A DNA stretch of 64,000 nt from Klebsiella spallanzanii (GCF_902158555.1 NZ_CABGGS010000003.1:124001-188000), one strand, 5' to 3'; numbered from the stretch's first letter, positions 26,919 to 36,065 are shown. A program made the numbers and translations. The notes: generated from the sequence alone by a model not told the origin.

Positions 26919-26942
26919 TGGAGAACAATTTTCTCCATTTTT
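26919..26942 (+). terminator. Hairpin with T run ahead of the leader ORF
   Basis: TGGAGAA/TTCTCCA stem with five-base loop followed by TTTTTG. It could stop stray transcription or form the 5' end structure of the leader RNA. Confidence 0.5.
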
Positions 26943-27020
26943 GCCTTATTAGAGGGAAAATAGGTAAGATTTTCTTCCCCGCCTAATATACATTTTAACT
27001 GTGGTTGAAGGATAACAATC

Positions 27021-27062
27021 ATGATGTTCACAACCCAATGGCTATTTATTTTTAGCCATTAA
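27021..27062 (+). CDS. Candidate 13-codon leader peptide ORF
   Basis: Reading frame MMFTTQWLFIFSH followed by TAA, with AAGGA eight bases before the ATG. It lies 95 bases upstream of the gamma-lyase-type gene in a 518-base non-coding gap downstream of a CRP site. Bases 27037-27044 (AATGGCTA) and 27053-27060 (TAGCCATT) form a perfect 8-bp hairpin inside it, spanning the single Trp codon to the stop. The arrangement resembles tnaC in front of tnaA (CRP promoter, short Trp-containing leader, spacer), but no tnaC residues beyond the Trp are conserved. Regulation by leader translation is an inference. Confidence 0.5.
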   Translation: MMFTTQWLFIFSH

Positions 27063-27157
27063 GCGGAGTTTTGGCTGCTGTTTTATTCGCCAACTTCGGA
27101 AGCAGCGTAAATATAGCTCACGATATTTTATGACTAATAATAGTTTGAGTGTACCCT

Positions 27158-28345
27158 ATGAAAACAAGAACTAAAGATATTGCTACCCTGGCAGTTCATG
27201 CAGGAAGCCAGTCCGACCCGGTAAACAATGCCATATTTACACCAATAGTTACGGCTAGCTCATTTATACAACCCAACCTTCACGAAGGTGGTGATTTTTG
27301 TTATTCCCGTGTTTCTAACCCAACGCGTAAAGCTTATGAATCTGCCCTTGCTGAACTGGAAGGGGGGATTTATGCCACCGCTACGGCATCGGGAATGGCC
27401 GCCACGAATATTGTGATGGAACTATTGCCAAAAGATGCCCATATTATCGCCATGAAAGGTGTCTATGGAGGAACGTGGCGGCTGTTTGAAAAGTTAAAAA
27501 CGCTCACCACCGGAGCGACAATTTCCTATATTGATCTTAATGATGAAGAAAGTCTAATTGATAGTATCCAGGAGAATACGGCCTTAATCTGGATTGAAAC
27601 GCCGACCAACCCATTGCTGGAGCTGGTCGATATTGCAAAGGTTTGTCGTATTGCTAAAGAACACGCCATTATGACCTGCGTGGATAATACTTTCGCCAGC
27701 GCCTGGAATCATAAGCCGCTTGAAATGGGCGCGGATATGGTGATGCTCTCGACCAGTAAATACGTTGGCGGACATTCTGATTTAATTGGCGGCGCAGTCA
27801 TCACCAATAGTGAAGCATTAGCTTCACGCCTCGACTTTATCAAAACCACCATTGGTTCTATTGCTTCACCCTTTGATGCCTATCTTGCCCTGCGTGGCAT
27901 GAAAACGCTGGATCTACGCATGGAACGCCAGTGCAGCAACGCGCTGCGCGTGGCGGAATATCTGGAGAACCATCCAGCGATCGCCAGCGTCTATTATCCT
28001 GGTTTGCCGTCGCATCCTCAGCATCAGCTGTGCAAGGCGCAAATGCGCTCAGGCGGCGCGGTGGTGACCGCAACGTTGAAAGGCGACCTCCAGAGTCTGA
28101 AGCGCTTTATCGGCGGGTTGCACTATTTTGTGTTGGCGGAATCGCTGGGCGGGGTGGAGAGCATGATTAACCATTCGGCCTCCATGTCCCACGGTTCGAT
28201 GTCAAAAGAAGAGCGAGAAGCTATTGGGGTTTATGACACCACGCTGCGTTTTTCCGTCGGCATTGAACATATCGATGATCTGCTACAGGACCTGGACATT
28301 GCCTTCGCCGCTATGGACCTCACACAGGATAACCATCATGCATGA
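27158..28345 (+). CDS. Cys/Met-metabolism PLP enzyme (cystathionine gamma-lyase / gamma-synthase type)
   Basis: A 395-aa PLP enzyme of the gamma-family. The PLP-lysine is in TSKYVGGHSD (~residue 207) and the substrate-binding stretch is LGGVESMINHSASMSH. The position occupied by the active-site Cys of methionine gamma-lyase (YGCTH in Citrobacter) is Gly here (VYGGTW), so it is more like cystathionine gamma-lyase/synthase. Start: ATG 27158, with GAGTG six bases upstream. It overlaps the NhaC gene by eight bases. With RidA and the desulfhydrases around it, a degradative beta/gamma-lyase role on a sulfur amino acid is likely. Confidence 0.85.
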   Translation: MKTRTKDIATLAVHAGSQSDPVNNAIFTPIVTASSFIQPNLHEGGDFCYSRVSNPTRKAYESALAELEGGIYATATASGMAATNIVMELLPKDAHIIAMKGVYGGTWRLFEKLKTLTTGATISYIDLNDEESLIDSIQENTALIWIETPTNPLLELVDIAKVCRIAKEHAIMTCVDNTFASAWNHKPLEMGADMVMLSTSKYVGGHSDLIGGAVITNSEALASRLDFIKTTIGSIASPFDAYLALRGMKTLDLRMERQCSNALRVAEYLENHPAIASVYYPGLPSHPQHQLCKAQMRSGGAVVTATLKGDLQSLKRFIGGLHYFVLAESLGGVESMINHSASMSHGSMSKEEREAIGVYDTTLRFSVGIEHIDDLLQDLDIAFAAMDLTQDNHHA

Positions 28346-29756
28346 TTATGGCATCTGGACGATTATTACCCCGCTGGTCACTATTATTCTGGCGATCCTG
28401 ACCCGCCAGGTCATCCTCTCTCTGCTGACCGGTATTTTTGTCGGCTACGCGGTGATTAACCACAGTATTATCCAGGGGGTTGGCGGCACCCTGAACGGAA
28501 TTATCGAAACATTCGCTTCCGCCGGTAATGCGCGAACGATTATTTTTATGGTGATGATCGGCGGTATTATGCGCCTGATTGTGGTCACCGGCGGCGTGCG
28601 TAAGCTGGTGCAGTTTCTCTCGGAGAAAAATGATTTTGTCACTAATAAAAAGTCGGTGCAGCTGCTGGCGATGGTGGTGACATCATTAATCTTTATTGAG
28701 AGTTCAATAAACCAGCTGATCGCCGGTGCATCCACAAAAAATCTTGCCCGGCGCTACAAAGTCTCGCCGGAAAAGATGTCCTATATTATCCAGACTTCCT
28801 GCGTTTCCGTCTGCTCATCGGTGATGATCAACGGCTGGGGGGCGGCGATGATGGGGGTTATCGGCGTACAGATTGCACAGGGTTATTTGACCGGTGAACC
28901 TTTTGAAGTATTGGCCAGCTCGATGGTCTGGAACACCATGGCCTGGTTTTCATTAGCCTCAGTGCTTTTTTACATCCTCTCTGGCTGTAGCTGGGGACCG
29001 ATGAAAAAGGCTGAAGTAAAATTTGAAACCGCATTAACGGAAATAGAGCAAGAGCATGGCGAAGAAGATGTGGATCCGGTTATTGACCATCCGGCATGTA
29101 ACTCGCTGCTGAATTTCTTTATCCCGATTCTTTCCACCGTATTAATGGTTCCCGTTGTTCTGTATATCACCGGCGATGGTCAGTTCTCCAAAGGCAGTGG
29201 TTCGATGTCGGTTTATTCTGGCGTGATGTTTGGGACCGTGGTTTCATTTGTCTGGTTCAGAGTGCGTGGCATTCTTAACGTTGAGAATTTTTTCAAAGAG
29301 CTGTATATCGGCTATGCCAGCATGGTTAAAATTAGCTCAATCATGATTCTGGCTTTCCTGATGGGGCATATCTCGGCGGAACTGAATACCGGGCAGTATA
29401 TTGCCTCAATTACTTCCGGGGTTATTCCCTCTGGCTTCTCAATAGGTTTTATCTTCCTGATTGCGGCGGTGATGTCTCTGGCCACAGGGACCTCCTGGGG
29501 AACCTTCGCCATTATGATCCCGATTGGCGTTCAACTGGGCGTATCGTTAGGTATCGATCCACACTTTATGATCGGCGCGGCTATTTCTGGTTCAATTTTT
29601 GGCGATATGACTTCACCTATCTCCAGCGATGCTATCGTTGCTTCGATGGCCACCAACTGTGACCATATTGAACATATTCGTACCCAGATGCCTTATGCGC
29701 TGGTGACCGGTGGACTTGCTCTTATTGTCTATTTAATTGTCGGTTTTACTCTTTAA
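28338..29756 (+). CDS. NhaC-family Na+/H+ antiporter-like carrier
   Basis: A 472-aa membrane protein with about eleven segments, NhaC family. Start set at ATG 28338 (MHDYGIW) with AGGA eight bases upstream; longer frames lie inside the previous gene. Several NhaC-type carriers encoded in amino-acid catabolic operons exchange amino acids or their products instead of only Na+ and H+, so this may bring in or export the substrate of the neighbouring lyases. That is inference from context. Confidence 0.85.
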   Translation: MHDYGIWTIITPLVTIILAILTRQVILSLLTGIFVGYAVINHSIIQGVGGTLNGIIETFASAGNARTIIFMVMIGGIMRLIVVTGGVRKLVQFLSEKNDFVTNKKSVQLLAMVVTSLIFIESSINQLIAGASTKNLARRYKVSPEKMSYIIQTSCVSVCSSVMINGWGAAMMGVIGVQIAQGYLTGEPFEVLASSMVWNTMAWFSLASVLFYILSGCSWGPMKKAEVKFETALTEIEQEHGEEDVDPVIDHPACNSLLNFFIPILSTVLMVPVVLYITGDGQFSKGSGSMSVYSGVMFGTVVSFVWFRVRGILNVENFFKELYIGYASMVKISSIMILAFLMGHISAELNTGQYIASITSGVIPSGFSIGFIFLIAAVMSLATGTSWGTFAIMIPIGVQLGVSLGIDPHFMIGAAISGSIFGDMTSPISSDAIVASMATNCDHIEHIRTQMPYALVTGGLALIVYLIVGFTL

Positions 29757-29781
29757 CCCAAACACTATTTAAGGATTAGCT

Positions 29782-30168
29782 ATGACTAAGGTTATTGCGA
29801 CTGAAAATGCTCCACAAGCCATTGGCCCCTATATTCAGGGAGCACAAGTCGGCAATTTAATTTTTACTTCTGGTCAATTGCCTATTAATCCGCAGACGGG
29901 AAATATTCCTGAATGTGCAGAAGGTCAAACCCGGCAGAGCCTGGAGAATATTCAGGCCATCATTGAAGCTGGAGGACTGACGGTCGACAATATTTGTAAG
30001 ATGACTATCTTTGTAAAAGATCTGAATGAATTCGCCGCGATTAATAATGCCTATGCTGAATTCTTCACCCAGCGTAATGCTTCTTTCCCGGCGCGTTCTT
30101 GCGTGGAGGTTGCCCGCTTGCCAAAAGATGTGAAGGTGGAAATTGAAGCGGTGGCCTGGCAAGGTTAA
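29782..30168 (+). CDS. RidA-family enamine/imine deaminase
   Basis: A 128-aa RidA (YjgF/YER057c) protein. It hydrolyses reactive enamines such as 2-aminoacrylate, released by PLP-dependent lyases. Family marks are APQAIGPYIQG at the N-terminus, GNLIFTSGQLP and the catalytic arginine in PARSCVEVARLP. It lies between the gamma-lyase/NhaC pair and the D-cysteine desulfhydrase-like gene, which produce exactly that kind of intermediate. AAGGA precedes the ATG. It is probably a dedicated copy beside the housekeeping ridA. Confidence 0.92.
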   Translation: MTKVIATENAPQAIGPYIQGAQVGNLIFTSGQLPINPQTGNIPECAEGQTRQSLENIQAIIEAGGLTVDNICKMTIFVKDLNEFAAINNAYAEFFTQRNASFPARSCVEVARLPKDVKVEIEAVAWQG

Positions 30169-30189
30169 TTCACTGTCAATACGACTCTG

Positions 30190-30214
30190 CGGCGGCTTAT
30201 CAGCCGCCGTTTTT
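30190..30214 (+). terminator. Intrinsic terminator inside the operon, before the dcyD-like gene
   Basis: CGGCGGCT/AGCCGCCG stem with TATC loop and TTTTT, ending 17 bases before the next start. The AGGGAAGG ribosome site follows at once. Expression of the last gene is therefore likely reduced or conditional. Confidence 0.8.
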
Positions 30215-30231
30215 ATATGAAGGGAAGGTCT

Positions 30232-31224
30232 ATGTCTGTAAAAAACTATCTGCATAGCTTATCGCGCGTCGCGCTGGTAGGGGGCGTCACGCCCGTTCAG
30301 CATCTGAAGCGGCTGTCGGAATATTTACAGCGCGATATCTATATTAAACGCGATGATGTTTCACATCTTGGTATGGGCGGCAATAAGCTCAGAAAGCTGG
30401 AGTTTCTGGCGGCCGATGCCCTCAGTCAAGGCTGCGATACGCTGGTGACCGCCGGGGCGATTCAGTCCAACCACGTGCGTCAGACCGCCGCCGTGGCCGC
30501 ACATTTAGGACTGAAATGCGCAGCGTTGCTGGAAAATCCGATTCAGACCACAGAACCGAACTATCTCTATAATGGCAACCATCTGCTGTTTAGCCTGATG
30601 GGTTGCCAGGTTGAAATGGTTGATGAACTCAACGATCCGGACGCGCAGCTGCGGCAGTTTAGCGAACGACTTTCGGCTACAGGTGCGAAGACCTATGTTG
30701 TTCCCGTCGGCGGCTCGAATGCGCTGGGTTCACTGGGCTACGTTGAATGTGCGCTGGAGATAGCAGAACAGTGTGACCAGAAGAACCTTAATGTGCAGTC
30801 CGTGGTGGTGCCTTCCGGCAGCGCGGGGACGCATGCCGGGCTGGCCGTAGGATTTGCCCATTGCCAGCCTGATGTGGAGGTCGTCGGCGTGACCGTTTCC
30901 CGTCTTGTTGGCGATCAGCTACCCAAAGTGGATAAGCTACAGCGCGAACTATCCGCAATGCTGGGCGTGGCGTCACTGTCGCCGCTGACGCTGTGGGATG
31001 ACTACTTTGCGCCACGCTACGGTACGCCGAATACCGAAGGGATGCATGCGGTGGAACTGCTGGCGCGTCTGGAAGGCATTATGTTAGATCCGGTATATAC
31101 CGGCAAGGCGATGGCCGGTCTGATTGATGGCGTGAAAAAATCGCGCTTCAATGGTAGCGGGCCAGTGATGTTTATCCATACCGGCGGCGCACCGGCGCTC
31201 TTTGCTTACTATCCCCACGTCTGA
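30232..31224 (+). CDS. D-cysteine desulfhydrase-like PLP enzyme (DcyD family)
   Basis: A 330-aa fold-type II PLP enzyme very similar in sequence to E. coli DcyD, which degrades D-cysteine to pyruvate, H2S and ammonia. The PLP-lysine is in [11 protein letters not shown], preceded by [28 protein letters not shown] and [13 protein letters not shown] loops are present. Start: ATG 30232 with AGGGAAGG upstream rather than ATG 30217. It is a second dcyD type gene placed in a sulfur/amino-acid cluster, so a different D-amino acid or ACC-like substrate is possible. Confidence 0.88.
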   Translation: MSVKNYLHSLSRVALVGGVTPVQHLKRLSEYLQRDIYIKRDDVSHLGMGGNKLRKLEFLAADALSQGCDTLVTAGAIQSNHVRQTAAVAAHLGLKCAALLENPIQTTEPNYLYNGNHLLFSLMGCQVEMVDELNDPDAQLRQFSERLSATGAKTYVVPVGGSNALGSLGYVECALEIAEQCDQKNLNVQSVVVPSGSAGTHAGLAVGFAHCQPDVEVVGVTVSRLVGDQLPKVDKLQRELSAMLGVASLSPLTLWDDYFAPRYGTPNTEGMHAVELLARLEGIMLDPVYTGKAMAGLIDGVKKSRFNGSGPVMFIHTGGAPALFAYYPHV

Positions 31225-31247
31225 TTTATCGCGTTATACGAAAATTC

Positions 31248-31283
31248 AAACCACTCCAGCGTCAGCGGCCGAGTGGTTTTTTT
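31248..31283 (+). terminator. Intrinsic terminator of the gamma-lyase operon
   Basis: AAACCACTC/GAGTGGTTT stem followed by a run of T residues. Confidence 0.85.
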
Positions 31284-31334
31284 GCGCGTGATGGTCAGGG
31301 AATGATAAAAGGGGCGGGGTATTGTTTACATATT

Positions 31335-31367
31335 AAGTCGGACAAAGGCTGGCGCTTTGTCCGACTT
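31335..31367 (-). terminator. Strong hairpin after cyuA
   Basis: AAGTCGGACAAAG and CTTTGTCCGACTT form a perfect 13-bp stem with a seven-base loop, 20 bases after the cyuA stop. No T run follows on the - strand, so it may protect the 3' end rather than terminate. Confidence 0.55.
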
Positions 31368-31386
31368 ATAAAGCCGCGCAAGCAGT

Positions 31387-32697
31387 CTAGTAACGCTTGT
31401 GCGCCATGATTTCGATAATTTGTCGGTCAGTGTGCTGCATAGCCTGCCCGGCGATAGCGCAAAGATTACGAATAGAGTTTTCCACATCGCGCTCGACGAT
31501 ACCGTCGTTTCCGGAGACGACAGAATTATCCAACGCCAACAGAATAGCTTTCCAGGCAGAAGAGATGCTGGTGGACACTTTCATTGAACAACTGCCGGAT
31601 GCGCCATCGCAAATGATGCCGCTGACGTCGCCAATCATGTTATTGACCGCCATGGCGATAGTGTCAAAGCTGCCGTCCATTAACCAGATAATCCCTGCTG
31701 CAGCACCCATTCCGGCAGTGGTCGTGGCGCACAGGGCCGAGAGTCGTGGAAGTTTACAGTGAATATAAATCGCCACCAGATGCGAGAGCGCCAGCGCGCG
31801 GGCCAGCTGTTGCTGGCTGGCGTTAAGACGTTCGGCGGCGACCACGACCGGCATTGTTGCCGTTATCCCCTGGTTGCCTGAGCCGGAGTTGGTCATTGCG
31901 GGTAGCGTTGCTCCGCCCATTCGCGCATCTGATGCGGCGCTGGTTCGGTAGAGGATCTCGGTAAACATATCGTCGGAAACTAATCCCTTATCGACCTGGC
32001 GCTTTAGCGTCGGCCCAATATGCAGACCCCATTCCTTTGATAGACCTTTCCTCGAAAGGGCGTTGTTCATTGAACCGGCTTCGAGAATAAAGTCGAGCTC
32101 TTGCGAAGGTACTTCACAAATGAAATCGTAGATGCTGCGTAGCGAGCTGCAGGCGACCCGATCCAGCGGGTTAATGACATCTTCACAGGCATTGTTCTGT
32201 GGTTTGATAAACAGAGGCTGACCCATCTTTTCAATCGCCACCACGTTGGTGTGATCGCCCACAATGGTGACCGTGGCGTGCTGATCTCCGGCGTAGACTT
32301 TAGCTCGAACATAGAGGATTTCATCGCAGGGTTCCTGCAATGACACGCGTACGGCACCAACCTCCAGTAGCGCTCTGGCGGCGTCAATCTCTCGCGGCGT
32401 CGCTTTTTTAAGCACTTCGAGTTTGGCCTGCGGATCGCCGGCGATGGCGCCTAAGGCTGCCGCGATAGGCAGCCCGGTCATACCCGTACCCGGAATTGTC
32501 ACACCCATACCGTTTTTCATTAAATTCGGCGAGACCGCCGCTTCGATACGCACAATTGCGCCTGATAGCTGCTGCGCCGCCACGGCGCAGGCGAGGGCAA
32601 CCGACACGGGTTCGGTACAGCCTAAAGCGGGTTTGACTTCCTGTTTTAACGCATTAATAAATGTGTTCCATTCAACACGGCTTTCCCGGTGTGACAT
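31387..32697 (-). CDS. cyuA: L-cysteine desulfidase CyuA-like (UPF0597 family)
   Basis: A 436-aa protein closely resembling E. coli CyuA (YhaM), an Fe-S-dependent enzyme that breaks L-cysteine into pyruvate, ammonia and sulfide. Conserved parts include [54 protein letters not shown] and the cysteine pair in [13 protein letters not shown], likely cluster ligands. Unlike E. coli there is no cyuR/cyuP beside it; instead it is convergent with the gamma-lyase operon. It completes a set of three enzymes able to release sulfide from L- and D-cysteine or related compounds. Confidence 0.9.
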   Translation of the reverse strand: MSHRESRVEWNTFINALKQEVKPALGCTEPVSVALACAVAAQQLSGAIVRIEAAVSPNLMKNGMGVTIPGTGMTGLPIAAALGAIAGDPQAKLEVLKKATPREIDAARALLEVGAVRVSLQEPCDEILYVRAKVYAGDQHATVTIVGDHTNVVAIEKMGQPLFIKPQNNACEDVINPLDRVACSSLRSIYDFICEVPSQELDFILEAGSMNNALSRKGLSKEWGLHIGPTLKRQVDKGLVSDDMFTEILYRTSAASDARMGGATLPAMTNSGSGNQGITATMPVVVAAERLNASQQQLARALALSHLVAIYIHCKLPRLSALCATTTAGMGAAAGIIWLMDGSFDTIAMAVNNMIGDVSGIICDGASGSCSMKVSTSISSAWKAILLALDNSVVSGNDGIVERDVENSIRNLCAIAGQAMQHTDRQIIEIMAHKRY

Positions 32698-32956
32698 GAC
32701 TGAGCCTCTGGGTCGGTACAGAAAAATGTCCGTCGAGTTAGTGAGTATTTCTCGACCTTAATGTGCGTCTGCGGCCCGAGTTTGTCAGAACGACGCTGCT
32801 CCGAACGGCAGAAACGATAGTAAGAATGTTACCGCACTCGGCAGAGAAAAAAGTTGCATCTTTGATTTGTAAAAACGTTAACTGAGAGAAATATTTTCTT
32901 TGATATGGCTTTTTTGTGGTTTTATTTGACTTCGTCAATCCAGGAAGGAAAGACAA

Positions 32957-32981
32957 GAAAACCGGCAGGGCTGCCGGTTTT
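32957..32981 (-). terminator. Intrinsic terminator of the 46-aa peptide gene
   Basis: AAAACCGGCAG/CTGCCGGTTTT perfect 11-bp stem, three-base loop; the - strand continues TTCTTGTCTTTCC. It starts five bases after the peptide stop codon. Confidence 0.85.
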
Positions 32982-32985
32982 GCGA

Positions 32986-33126
32986 TTAGATTTTACATGC
33001 GTCGCCGCAATCATCATCGGCAATGATGGCCTGCGCTTTTTTATCCGCATCTTCAAGGCGTTCAGCGTTACGCTCTTGCGCTTCTTCCAGTCCGCTAAAG
33101 ACCAGGTTGTCGAGATCAATTTCCAT
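32986..33126 (-). CDS. 46-aa acidic protein of unknown function with C-terminal CGDAC
   Basis: I do not recognise this protein. It starts MEIDLDNLVFSGLEEA, continues as a strongly charged amphipathic helix (to ~residue 34) and ends IIADDDCGDACKI, with two Cys in CxxxC spacing. The start at ATG 33126 has GGGA upstream. A dedicated terminator directly downstream argues that this is a real monocistronic gene. The layout (helical leader-like part plus short Cys tail) recalls peptide precursors, but no modifying enzyme is nearby. It is divergent from the PQQ dehydrogenase gene across 437 bases. Confidence 0.65.
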   Translation of the reverse strand: MEIDLDNLVFSGLEEAQERNAERLEDADKKAQAIIADDDCGDACKI

Positions 33127-33563
33127 GAGTTTCCCACTTAAGTTCAGTTTTGACCGTGAGCAAGTATAGGCAAAATGACGGAGGGATGCACCCGGTAAGG
33201 GCTTTTGTAGCACAGAGCGGTAAGCACGGGTGTTTTGTTGTTTTAACGATGGATATTCCAGTGATTGCGGGACAGCCGCCAGGCAATCCTTGAATGCTCA
33301 ACTTTTTCTCCTCGACACAACTCACACTCAAACTTACAACCACTTTGTATATCAACTTACTTTTATAAATTAAAAAATTTTAAACATTTCATGCTTGATA
33401 GTTTTACATGATTTTTACAAATGCATATAATTCCTTACGTTCTTCGCTCTGTCCGGGAGCGTCCAACCAACATGATATGCGGTCTGTGCTTTTCATATTT
33501 GAATAAAGCGCTGTTTATAAATGATGTTTTGGTTTTTTCGACTAACGTCGTATGGGATGAAAT
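33127..33563. other. AT-rich divergent control region
   Basis: 437 bases between the 46-aa peptide gene (-) and the PQQ dehydrogenase gene (+). The part from ~33350 to 33420 is very AT-rich and probably holds the promoter. Open frames here lack ribosome sites and look like chance. No clear operator was seen. Confidence 0.5.
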
Positions 33564-35969
33564 ATGGACGAACAACAAGGTAGCGGGAGAGGGATTTTCT
33601 TCACCGTTTACCGATTACTCTTTGTATTACTTAGCTTTGGCATAGGACTCTTTTTCACAATCTGGGGGGGCAAACTCCTCTCACTGGGCGGTAGCGCCTG
33701 GTATCTGTTAGCTGGTATTGCTTATCTTCTTATCGCCATCGGCTACCTCACCCGCAGTAAATACGTCCTTCCTTTCGCTATTCTGACTTTCTTGTTGACT
33801 CTTTGCTGGGCGCTGTATGAAGTGCAGTTCAGCTACTGGGGCCTGATCCCGCGGTTGGTGGTTCCTGCGCTGATGCTTATGCTGGCGCTGTGGCTGTCGG
33901 CGACGCTACCGATGCAACGTATGCGGATGCGTTATGCCAACTGGAGCGCGTCGGCTATTTTCCTCGTGCTGCTGGCAACCCTGATTTCTGCGTTTTACCC
34001 GCACGGCGGTATTCATAACGGCGTGGTAAAGGCGAGCGACGACAAAACGCCGACTCTGGCGTCGAAAAGCGATAACTGGGAGTTCTTTGGCCGCGATGCG
34101 TCTGGTACCCGTTTTGCGCCTTACGATGATATCACTCCAGAAAACGTTAAAAACCTGAAGGTGGCCTGGACCTACCACACCGGGCGGCGTCTTACCGGTG
34201 CCGGAATTGGCGTCGATGAGAATACGCCGCTACAAATCGGCGACACGCTGTACTCCTGTACGCCGCTGAACGTTGTTACTGCGCTGGATGCAGATACCGG
34301 TAAAGCGCGTTGGCGCTTTGACCCGCATGCGCAGACCGCCGAACATGTCACCTGTCGCGGTGTTGGCTATTATGATGTGCAAAGCGATGATTCACTGAGT
34401 GCTGAAGAGAAGACCAGCCCGGCGTTGCAGCAGTGCCCGCAGCGTATTCTGGTCTCTACGGTCGATGCGCGTCTGATTGCGCTGAATGCCAAAACCGGCG
34501 CGCTGTGTGATGACTTTGGTGACCACGGCAGCGTCTACCTCAAGCAGGGGATGGACAACACCGAAAACAGCAAACGCTACCACCCAACCTCTACGCCGGT
34601 GATCATGGGGCACATTGCGGTGCTTGGCGGCTGGGTGCGTGATATCGTGCATGGTGAGCCGTCCGGCGTGGTGCGCGCGTTTGACGTGCGTAACGGTAAA
34701 GTGGTCTGGGCCTGGGACGTAGGCCAGCCGGAAAACATTACCGATCCAGAAAAAGGCCGTGTTTACACCCTCGAAACGCCGAACGTCTGGACGGTACCGG
34801 GCTTTGATAAGGAACTGAACCTGGTTTATCTGCCGACCGGTAACGGTCCGCCGGATTACTGGGGTGGCGATCGCAACGAGGCTAAAGAGAAATACGGCTC
34901 CTCCGTGGTGGTGGTGGATGCCAGCACCGGGGAAACTAAGTGGGTCTTCCAGACCGTGCATCATGATATCTGGGACTATGACCTGCCGTCACAGCCAGTA
35001 CTGTTCCATATGAAGGATGAACAGGGCGAAGAGGTCCCGGTACTGATCCAGACTACCAAAACCGGGCAGATTTATGTTCTGGACCGTCGTACCGGTAAGC
35101 CGGTGACCCAGGTCGAAGAACGGCCTGTCGCTCACGATGGTGCGGAAGGGGAGCGTCTCTCAACAACCCAGCCATTCTCCACCGGTATGCCGCAGCTTGG
35201 CGTTGAACCGTTAACCGAGAAATCGATGTGGGGTGTGACGCCGTTTGATCAGTTGATGTGTCGTATCGATTTCAAAGAATCGACTTATCTGGGGATGTAC
35301 ACGCCACCATCAGAGACACCGTATATTGAATGGCCGAGCCTGCTGGGCGGTATGAACTGGGGCGGTATCACCATTGATGAGCGCACCGGTACGCTATTCG
35401 TCAACGATATGCGCATGCCGCTGAGAATGTCGCTGGTGCGTAAAGAGGACATGGCGAAATATAAAGTTTCCACTGACGAAGTTCCTGGCTTTATGGGAAC
35501 CGTGCGTCCGCAAATCGCCGGGCCTTACGGCGGCGTGCGGATCGATATTTTGCAGTCGGCGCTGGGCGTGCCATGCAATACGCCGCCGTTTGGCACGATG
35601 AGCGCCATTGACCTTAATACTCGCCAGCTAATGTGGCAGGTACCGATGGGCTCGGTGGAGGATACCGGTCCGCTGGGGCTGAAAACGCATATGCATATCC
35701 CACTGGGAATGCCGACGCTGGGCGGCCCGACGTCGACCGCTTCCGGGTTGGTGTTCTTTGCCGGAACCCAGGACAACTACCTGCGCGCGCTGGATTCCGC
35801 CACGGGTAAAGAGCTGTGGCGCGCTCGTCTGCCGGTAGGTGCAGTGGCGGCTCCGCTTATCTACAAATCACCGAAGACCGGTAAAGAGTATGTGGTGATC
35901 TCCGCCGGTGGCGCTAGCCACTCGCCGGACGTCGGCGATGACATTATTGCTTACGCGCTGGAAGAGTAA
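33564..35969 (+). CDS. Membrane-bound PQQ-dependent dehydrogenase (glucose/quinate/shikimate family)
   Basis: An 801-aa inner-membrane quinoprotein: five membrane segments in the first ~145 residues, then a periplasmic eight-bladed propeller. It oxidises a sugar, polyol or cyclic acid and passes electrons to ubiquinone. Visible are the YSCTPLNVVTALDADTG blade start, HVTCRGVGYY, GNGPPDYWGG and TVHHDIWDYDLPSQP. Length matches Gcd (796), but identity to E. coli Gcd is only moderate and the N-terminal region differs, so quinate/shikimate or another substrate is possible. It is monocistronic with a terminator after the stop. Confidence 0.88.
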   Translation: MDEQQGSGRGIFFTVYRLLFVLLSFGIGLFFTIWGGKLLSLGGSAWYLLAGIAYLLIAIGYLTRSKYVLPFAILTFLLTLCWALYEVQFSYWGLIPRLVVPALMLMLALWLSATLPMQRMRMRYANWSASAIFLVLLATLISAFYPHGGIHNGVVKASDDKTPTLASKSDNWEFFGRDASGTRFAPYDDITPENVKNLKVAWTYHTGRRLTGAGIGVDENTPLQIGDTLYSCTPLNVVTALDADTGKARWRFDPHAQTAEHVTCRGVGYYDVQSDDSLSAEEKTSPALQQCPQRILVSTVDARLIALNAKTGALCDDFGDHGSVYLKQGMDNTENSKRYHPTSTPVIMGHIAVLGGWVRDIVHGEPSGVVRAFDVRNGKVVWAWDVGQPENITDPEKGRVYTLETPNVWTVPGFDKELNLVYLPTGNGPPDYWGGDRNEAKEKYGSSVVVVDASTGETKWVFQTVHHDIWDYDLPSQPVLFHMKDEQGEEVPVLIQTTKTGQIYVLDRRTGKPVTQVEERPVAHDGAEGERLSTTQPFSTGMPQLGVEPLTEKSMWGVTPFDQLMCRIDFKESTYLGMYTPPSETPYIEWPSLLGGMNWGGITIDERTGTLFVNDMRMPLRMSLVRKEDMAKYKVSTDEVPGFMGTVRPQIAGPYGGVRIDILQSALGVPCNTPPFGTMSAIDLNTRQLMWQVPMGSVEDTGPLGLKTHMHIPLGMPTLGGPTSTASGLVFFAGTQDNYLRALDSATGKELWRARLPVGAVAAPLIYKSPKTGKEYVVISAGGASHSPDVGDDIIAYALEE

Positions 35970-35997
35970 GCTACATTTCTCTTTTAGGGTACAAACT

Positions 35998-36021
35998 AAA
36001 CCGCCCCTTAGTGGGCGGTTT
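35998..36021 (+). terminator. Intrinsic terminator of the PQQ dehydrogenase gene
   Basis: AAACCGCCC/GGGCGGTTT stem with a six-base loop. Confidence 0.8.
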
Positions 36022-36065
36022 GAGACTGATGACAAACCAGGTTTAAAGATTATGCTCGCGTTTCT

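Noticed and set aside
27129..27173. Second short ORF (MTNNSLSVPYENKN) overlapping the gamma-lyase start
   Set aside because: No ribosome binding site and no codon or structural support; the ORF at 27021 is the better leader candidate.
32986..33126. PqqA-type PQQ precursor
   Set aside because: PqqA is ~24 aa with a conserved Glu-x3-Tyr; this peptide is 46 aa, has no Tyr and no pqq genes adjoin it.
33564..35969. Identification as glucose dehydrogenase Gcd
   Set aside because: Family and length fit, but the N-terminal membrane part and many propeller positions differ from E. coli Gcd; the substrate cannot be named.
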